NCBI RefSeq assembly: GCF_001908185.1
Contig: NZ_LGHM01000080.1
Span: 99,346-163,345, forward strand
Source: Bradyrhizobium sp. AS23.2
GTDB taxonomy: Bacteria; Pseudomonadota; Alphaproteobacteria; Rhizobiales; Xanthobacteraceae
Reading direction: 5' to 3'
DNA length: 64,000 nt
The notes beneath the pieces were generated by a model. That model worked only from the letters and a program-made list of their open reading frames with translations. It was not told where the DNA came from and ran no database searches. The stretch's first letter is position 1; each line of letters opens with the position of its first letter. Made by a program: the position numbers and the translations under genes. Shown here piece by piece: positions 59,311 to 64,000 of the stretch.

Positions 59311-62133
59311 ATGTCCCTCCAGACCGTACCGACCGACGCCGTTGAGCCGCGCCCCAACCGCCCTGAAGACGTTCAGGCGCTGGAGGCGGACGCGCGGCTG
59401 CGGGACGATATCCGCCTGCTGGGGCGTATCCTGGGCGACACGGTGCGTGACCAGGAAGGCGCCGATGTGTTCGACCTGGTCGAGCGCATCCGGCAGACCT
59501 CGATCCGGTTCCACCGCGACGAGGACCGGATTGCCCGCCGCGAGCTTGAACAGATCCTCGACAGCATGTCGACCTCCGAGACCGTCCGGATCATCCGCGC
59601 CTTCAGCTATTTCTCCCACCTCGCCAACATCGCCGAGGACCAGAACAACATCCGCCAGATGCGCGCCCGCAGCGCCGCCAACGACGCTGGCAAGGACGCC
59701 GGGGCGCGCGGCGGCTCCGGCGTGCTGGCGGAAACGCTCGCCCACGCCAGGGACGCCGGAATCAGCTCCGATGCCCTGCGCAGCTTCTTCAAGACCGCGC
59801 TTGTCAGCCCGGTCCTGACCGCGCACCCGACCGAGGTGCGCCGCAAGAGCACCATGGACCGCGAGATGGAGGTCGCAGCTTTGCTCGATCGCCGCGAACG
59901 CGTCGCGTTGACCGCGGACGAGGCGGCAGCCAGCGACGAGCAGCTTCGCCGCGAGGTGCTGACGTTGTGGCAGACCAATCTCTTGCGCCGGACCAAGCTC
60001 ACCGTGCTCGACGAAGTCGCCAACGGCCTGTCGTTCTATGACTACACGTTCCTGCGCGAGGTGCCGCGGCTGGTCAACGTGCTGGAGGACCGGCTGGAGG
60101 AGGGCGGCGAGCAGGCCGCCGGCGAACTCGCCTCGTTCCTGCGCATGGGAAGCTGGATCGGTGGCGACCGCGACGGCAATCCCTTCGTCACCGCCGACGT
60201 GATGCGCGGCACGCTGCGGCTGCAGTCGAGCCGGGTGATGCAGTTCTACCTCGAAGAGCTGCACGTGCTCGGCTCGGAACTGTCGATCGCGGCCCATCTC
60301 GCCGACGTCTCCGAGGAGCTGCGTAACCTGGCTGAGCGCTCGCCGGATACCTCGCCGCACCGGAGCGGCGAACCTTACCGCCTCGCGGTCTCCGGCATCT
60401 ATGCGCGCCTGACGGCGACGGCCGAAAAGCTCGAGGTCGAGATCACGCGCCGACCCGTCGGCAAGGGCAGGCCTTACGAGAGCGTCAGGGAGCTGCAGGC
60501 CGACCTCGACGTGCTGTACCGCTCGCTGATCTCCAACAACGCCCGCGTCATCGCCCGCGGCCGGCTGCGGCAGCTCCGCCGCGCGGTGGACTGTTTCGGC
60601 TTCCACCTGGCGCGGCTCGACATCCGCCAGAATTCGGCCGTGCATGAGCGGACCATCGCCGAGTTGATGGATGCCGCCAATCCGGGCATGTCTTATCTCG
60701 CGCTTGGCGAGGAGGCGCGCATCTCGCTGCTCACCAACGAGTTGCGCAGCCCGCGCGCGCTGGTCTCCCCGTTCGTCAAATACAGCGACGAGACGATGGG
60801 CGAGCTCAACGTCTTCCATGCCGCCGCGGAGGCGCATGCGAGGTTCGGCCCGGATGCCATTCCCCAATGCATCATCTCGATGTGCAAGGGCATGTCCGAC
60901 ATGCTCGAGGTCGCGGTGCTGTTGAAGGAGGTCGGCCTCGTCCATCCCTCCGGGCGCAGCGCCATCAACATCGTGCCGCTGTTCGAGACCATCGAGGATC
61001 TGCAGGCATCTTCCGGCATCATGGACCGCATGCTGTCGCTGCACGATTATCGCCGCCTCGTCGACAGCCGCGGCAGCGTGCAGGAAGTCATGCTCGGCTA
61101 TTCCGACAGCAACAAGGATGGCGGCTTCGTCACCTCCGGCTGGGAGCTCTACAAGGCCGAGATCGGACTCGTCGAAGTGTTCGAACGTCACGGCGTGCGG
61201 CTGCGCCTGTTCCACGGCCGCGGCGGCTCGGTCGGCCGCGGCGGCGGTCCGAGCTATGACGCCATCATTGCGCAGCCCGGTGGCGCCGTGAACGGCCAGA
61301 TCCGCATCACCGAGCAGGGCGAGATCATCTCGTCGAAATATTCCAACGCCGAAGTCGGCCGCAACAATCTCGAGATCCTTGCGGCCGCGACGCTGGAGGC
61401 GAGCCTGTTGCATCCGCGCCAGAGCGCGCCGCGCCGCGAATATCTGACCGCGATGGATGAGTTGTCGAACCTCGCCTTCAAGGCCTATCGCGGCCTCGTC
61501 TACGAGACCGACGGCTTCGTCGATTACTTCTGGGCCTCGACGGTCATCAACGAGATCGCGACGCTGAATATCGGCAGCCGTCCGGCCTCGCGCAAGAAGA
61601 CCCGCGCGATCGAGGACCTTCGCGCGATTCCCTGGGTGTTCTCCTGGGCGCAATGCCGCCTGATGTTGCCGGGCTGGTACGGCTTCGGCAGCGCGGTGGA
61701 GCAATGGATCGCCGCGCATCCCGACAAGGGCATGCCGTTCCTGAAAGAGCTTTACAGGGATTGGCCGTTCTTCCGCATGCTGCTCTCGAACATGGACATG
61801 GTGCTCGCCAAAAGCTCGATCGCGATCGCCTCACGCTATGCCGAGCTCGTGCCGGACGAAGCCCTGCGCGAAAAAATCTTCGGCCGTATCCGCCGCGAAT
61901 GGCATTCCTGTATCGAGACGCTGCTGGACATCATGGGCCAGGACCGGCTGCTCCAAGGCAACCCGCTGCTGGAGCGTTCGGTCCGCCACCGCTTCCCGTA
62001 TCTGGATCCGCTCAACCACGTTCAGGTCGAGCTGCTCAAAGAGCACCGCGCGCAGAACCCGGACGAGCAGGTGCTGCGCGGGATTCAGCTTACGATCAAT
62101 GGCATCTCGGCGGGACTGAGGAATACGGGTTGA
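59311..62133 (+). CDS. ppc: Phosphoenolpyruvate carboxylase (940 aa)
   Basis: Complete enzyme. Catalytic landmarks: VLTAHPTEVRRKSTMDRE (His near 172), SWIGGDRDGNPFVTADV, VMLGYSDSNKDGGFVTSGWE, and FHGRGGSVGRGGGPSYDA for phosphate and bicarbonate; the C-terminus ends near GISAGLRNTG as in other bacterial PEPCs. It carboxylates phosphoenolpyruvate to oxaloacetate, replenishing the tricarboxylic acid cycle. GGGGAGCGAG precedes the ATG at 59311. Monocistronic, followed by a palindromic element. Length is somewhat above E. coli Ppc (883), mostly in the N-terminal and 120-145 regions. Confidence 0.97.
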   Translation: MSLQTVPTDAVEPRPNRPEDVQALEADARLRDDIRLLGRILGDTVRDQEGADVFDLVERIRQTSIRFHRDEDRIARRELEQILDSMSTSETVRIIRAFSYFSHLANIAEDQNNIRQMRARSAANDAGKDAGARGGSGVLAETLAHARDAGISSDALRSFFKTALVSPVLTAHPTEVRRKSTMDREMEVAALLDRRERVALTADEAAASDEQLRREVLTLWQTNLLRRTKLTVLDEVANGLSFYDYTFLREVPRLVNVLEDRLEEGGEQAAGELASFLRMGSWIGGDRDGNPFVTADVMRGTLRLQSSRVMQFYLEELHVLGSELSIAAHLADVSEELRNLAERSPDTSPHRSGEPYRLAVSGIYARLTATAEKLEVEITRRPVGKGRPYESVRELQADLDVLYRSLISNNARVIARGRLRQLRRAVDCFGFHLARLDIRQNSAVHERTIAELMDAANPGMSYLALGEEARISLLTNELRSPRALVSPFVKYSDETMGELNVFHAAAEAHARFGPDAIPQCIISMCKGMSDMLEVAVLLKEVGLVHPSGRSAINIVPLFETIEDLQASSGIMDRMLSLHDYRRLVDSRGSVQEVMLGYSDSNKDGGFVTSGWELYKAEIGLVEVFERHGVRLRLFHGRGGSVGRGGGPSYDAIIAQPGGAVNGQIRITEQGEIISSKYSNAEVGRNNLEILAAATLEASLLHPRQSAPRREYLTAMDELSNLAFKAYRGLVYETDGFVDYFWASTVINEIATLNIGSRPASRKKTRAIEDLRAIPWVFSWAQCRLMLPGWYGFGSAVEQWIAAHPDKGMPFLKELYRDWPFFRMLLSNMDMVLAKSSIAIASRYAELVPDEALREKIFGRIRREWHSCIETLLDIMGQDRLLQGNPLLERSVRHRFPYLDPLNHVQVELLKEHRAQNPDEQVLRGIQLTINGISAGLRNTG

Positions 62134-62139
62134 GGGGGC

Positions 62140-62181
62140 GAGTAGCGAACAGAAGGGCGTGCCGCCAACTATTCGCTACTC
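62140..62181. repeat. Inverted repeat between convergent ppc and SMP-30 genes
   Basis: GAGTAGCGAA (62140-62149) and TTCGCTACTC (62172-62181) pair over ten bases with a 22-base loop; a shorter partial copy, ACTCGCTATTCGCTC, follows. Possibly the bidirectional end signal for both genes. Confidence 0.65.
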
Positions 62182-62197
62182 CCCACTCGCTATTCGC

Positions 62198-63361
62198 TCA
62201 TGGCTTCATTGCGCCCTGTACACTCGTGTAGACGGCGTAGAGCGAACTCGAGCCGCAGATGTACAGTCGATTTCGCTGCTGACCGCCGAAGCAGAGGTTG
62301 GCGACGGTTTCCGGAATGTGGATCTTGCCGAGTAGTTCACCCTCCGGACTGTAGCAACGCACGCCGTCTTCATTCGGATCGCCCCAACCGACGGAGCACC
62401 AAACACGCCCGGCGGTGTCAGTTCGCAATCCGTCGGTAATGCTGGGCTTTGGCATTTCGGCAAACACCTTGCCGTTCGATATCTTTCCGGCCGCGACATC
62501 GAGGTCGAACACGCGGATATGCGACGGGTTCTCCGGTCCGTCCGTAAAGCCGGTGTCGATGACGTAGAGCTTCTTTTCGTCAGGCGAAAGCGCAATGCCG
62601 TTTGGCTCTACGAAGTCGTCGACGACAACCTTGATGTCCCCGGATTTTGGATCGACCCGGTATACGTTGTGCTTTTCCTGCTCTTGATCGGCCTTGATGC
62701 CCTCATAAAAGCCGCCGATCCCGTAGGCCGGATCGGTGAACCAGATCGCGCCGTCGGACGTGACAACCGCATCGTTCGGCGAGTTCAGTCTTTTGCCATT
62801 GAACTTGTCGGCAATGATGGTGACCGAGCCGTCGAGCTCGGTGCGGGTGACGCGTCGGCCGGAATGTTCGCAAGTGATCAGGCGTCCTTCGCGATCGATG
62901 GTGTTGCCGTTCGAGTTCATCGATGGCTGACGGTATACGCTCAGGTGACCGTCATCTTCCGAGAAGCGCATGATGCGGTTGTTGGGAATGTCGCTGAACA
63001 GCACGTAGCGGCCGGCCGCGAAGTAGACAGGACCCTCGGCCCAGCGCATGCCGGTTGCGACGCGCTCAACTGCCATGGTGCCCGCGAAGGCGGGGAAACC
63101 GGGGGGGCCGAACGTTGGCGGTCCTCCCTTCTTGGCGGATTCCAGGTGGGAGTCCGGGTAGCGGCTACCGGGAAGTGGTCCCAAGGGTAATGGCGCCGTC
63201 GACCTCGTCGGAGTGCCGGTCTGGCCGAATGGCGCGACGGAGGCCGCCAGGGCTGCGTTCATGGTGACGCCTGTCGCGGCTACTGCAGCCGCTGCACCCT
63301 TCAGAAGGGTGCGGCGCCCGAGGCAAGGCGTATCGGTAGAAATGGTCAGTGATTTTGTCAT
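62198..63361 (-). CDS. Exported SMP-30/gluconolactonase-family protein, Tat signal (387 aa)
   Basis: A twin-arginine signal (LGRRTLLKGAAAAVAATG, cleavage near AALAA) precedes a six-bladed propeller of the SMP-30/LRE class: MRWAEGPVYFAAGRYVLFSD, NGNTIDREGRLITCEHSGRR, NSPNDAVVTSDGAIWFTDPA, and EPNGIALSPDEKKLYVIDTG. The acidic and Asn residues of these segments are the expected divalent metal ligands. Family members hydrolyse lactones in the periplasm. With a Baeyer-Villiger enzyme in the region, a lactone substrate is attractive but unproven. GGGAGG stands before the ATG. Confidence 0.9.
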   Translation of the reverse strand: MTKSLTISTDTPCLGRRTLLKGAAAAVAATGVTMNAALAASVAPFGQTGTPTRSTAPLPLGPLPGSRYPDSHLESAKKGGPPTFGPPGFPAFAGTMAVERVATGMRWAEGPVYFAAGRYVLFSDIPNNRIMRFSEDDGHLSVYRQPSMNSNGNTIDREGRLITCEHSGRRVTRTELDGSVTIIADKFNGKRLNSPNDAVVTSDGAIWFTDPAYGIGGFYEGIKADQEQEKHNVYRVDPKSGDIKVVVDDFVEPNGIALSPDEKKLYVIDTGFTDGPENPSHIRVFDLDVAAGKISNGKVFAEMPKPSITDGLRTDTAGRVWCSVGWGDPNEDGVRCYSPEGELLGKIHIPETVANLCFGGQQRNRLYICGSSSLYAVYTSVQGAMKP

Positions 63362-63475
63362 AGTCGCCTCCCATTTTTTGTTGGAAGGAAACTATTCGCC
63401 CGCAATCGGGCGTAATGCGGGCGATCTCTGGCCGAGCAACCAGAGATCGCAGCGCAACATTAGCCGGGAAGCCGC

Positions 63476-64000
63476 TTAGACAGGATCCCAGGGGAAGATG
63501 TCGGCCGAGCGGTCGAGCTTGTAGAACGAGCCCTTCAGTGCCGGCATGCCGTGTTCCGCGATCGACTGCGGCGTCCAGCCTTCGCTTCGATGCACGGAGC
63601 GCAGCGGACGATTTTGGCTGAACAGGAACAGCTCATTCATGCGCGCGCCGAAGATCTGTCCGCTGACGTCCTTGGCAGCATCGGAGAGCAGATAGGCGCA
63701 GATCGGCGCGATCTTTTCCGGTCCCATCTGCTTGATCTTCTCGACACGCGCCTTTTCGGCTTCGGTCTCGGTCGGGATGGTGCCGATCATGCGGGTCCAG
63801 GCGAACGGCGAGACGCAATTGGAGCGGACGTTGAAGCGGCCCATGTCGAGCGCGATCGACTTCGACAGGCCGACGATGCCGAGCTTGGCGGCAGCGTAGT
63901 TGGCCTGGCCGAAATTGCCGATCAGGCCCGAGGTCGAGGTGAAGTGCACGAAGGAGCCGCTCTCCTGCTCGCGGAAGATCCGCGCCGCGGCGTGCGAGAC
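63476..64000 (-). CDS. SDR-family oxidoreductase (5' end beyond window)
   Basis: The C-terminal 174 residues are present; the N-terminal cofactor motif lies off the right edge. The catalytic region is intact: SGLIGNFGQANYAAAKLGIV with YxxxK, then SIALDMGRFNVRSNCVSPFA. The long tail after about residue 120 (NELFLFSQNRPLRSVHRSEG) is similar to the dehydrogenase part of MFE-2-type multifunctional enzymes and steroid-type SDRs. It likely oxidises a 3-hydroxyacyl-CoA or related compound. Reading continues to the last base. Confidence 0.85.
   Translation of the reverse strand, partial: VSHAAARIFREQESGSFVHFTSTSGLIGNFGQANYAAAKLGIVGLSKSIALDMGRFNVRSNCVSPFAWTRMIGTIPTETEAEKARVEKIKQMGPEKIAPICAYLLSDAAKDVSGQIFGARMNELFLFSQNRPLRSVHRSEGWTPQSIAEHGMPALKGSFYKLDRSADIFPWDPV

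Noticed and set aside
59293..61719. Open frame of 808 codons on the minus strand opposite PEP carboxylase
   Set aside because: Antisense to a certain gene; composition is rich in Arg, Ala and His with no domain, as produced by third-position GC bias.

Overview
The window reads as chromosomal DNA of a high-GC alphaproteobacterium, most likely Bradyrhizobium or a close relative. This rests on the gene families (AapJ-type and Liv-type ABC transporters, many CoA ligases, crotonases and short-chain dehydrogenases), the GC-rich codon use and the many palindromic intergenic repeats; there is no rRNA to confirm it. I place 56 protein genes, two of them cut by the window edges, and one gene remnant. 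I see no tRNA, rRNA, CRISPR array, prophage or insertion sequence.

Layout. 1-3041 (minus strand) is a probable sulfite module: a Tat-exported sulfite-oxidase-type molybdoenzyme (cut by the left edge), a small secreted protein, a LysR regulator and a YeiH-family exporter, with a perfect palindrome upstream. 3326-6657 is a four-gene operon: DUF305 protein, YVTN beta-propeller, ECF sigma factor and anti-sigma factor, with an ECF-like promoter candidate in front. 7115-14113 holds a TetR regulator, then an amino-acid type locus arranged around a divergent RpiR operator: regulator, class III aminotransferase, AapJ-like binding protein and an Asp/Glu racemase-like protein on the minus strand, two AapQ/AapM-like permeases on the plus strand, and no ATPase. 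14265-23110 is a hydroxyacid/amide catabolic block: amidase, SDR, tartrate/D-malate dehydrogenase, Ldh-family and D-2-hydroxyacid dehydrogenases, M20 amidohydrolase, LysR regulator and a putative hydro-lyase.

23200-27904 is a complete branched-chain-amino-acid-type ABC transporter. 28086-31854 is an L-threonate/tetronate pathway (OtnC, LtnD, OtnI, OtnK). 32020-38319 holds a chemoreceptor with a textbook terminator and an RND efflux pair.

38467 to the end is dominated by acyl-CoA and lipid-like catabolism: a thiolase-like protein lacking the usual cysteines, a Baeyer-Villiger monooxygenase, two acyl-CoA dehydrogenases, four crotonases, two CoA ligases and several SDRs, together with detoxification proteins (YghU-type GST, a GNAT-GFA fusion, a VOC protein), PEP carboxylase and a Tat-exported SMP-30 protein. 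Within it, 44617-49763 combines an ACAD11-like dehydrogenase, an SDR, a PaaG-like isomerase, an APH-fold kinase and a DUF6285 protein. That set resembles the LvaA-LvaD enzymes that handle 4-hydroxyacyl-CoA through a phosphorylated intermediate, and it is the most interesting system in the window. At least eight families of palindromic repeats occupy the gaps between genes, mostly at gene 3' ends.
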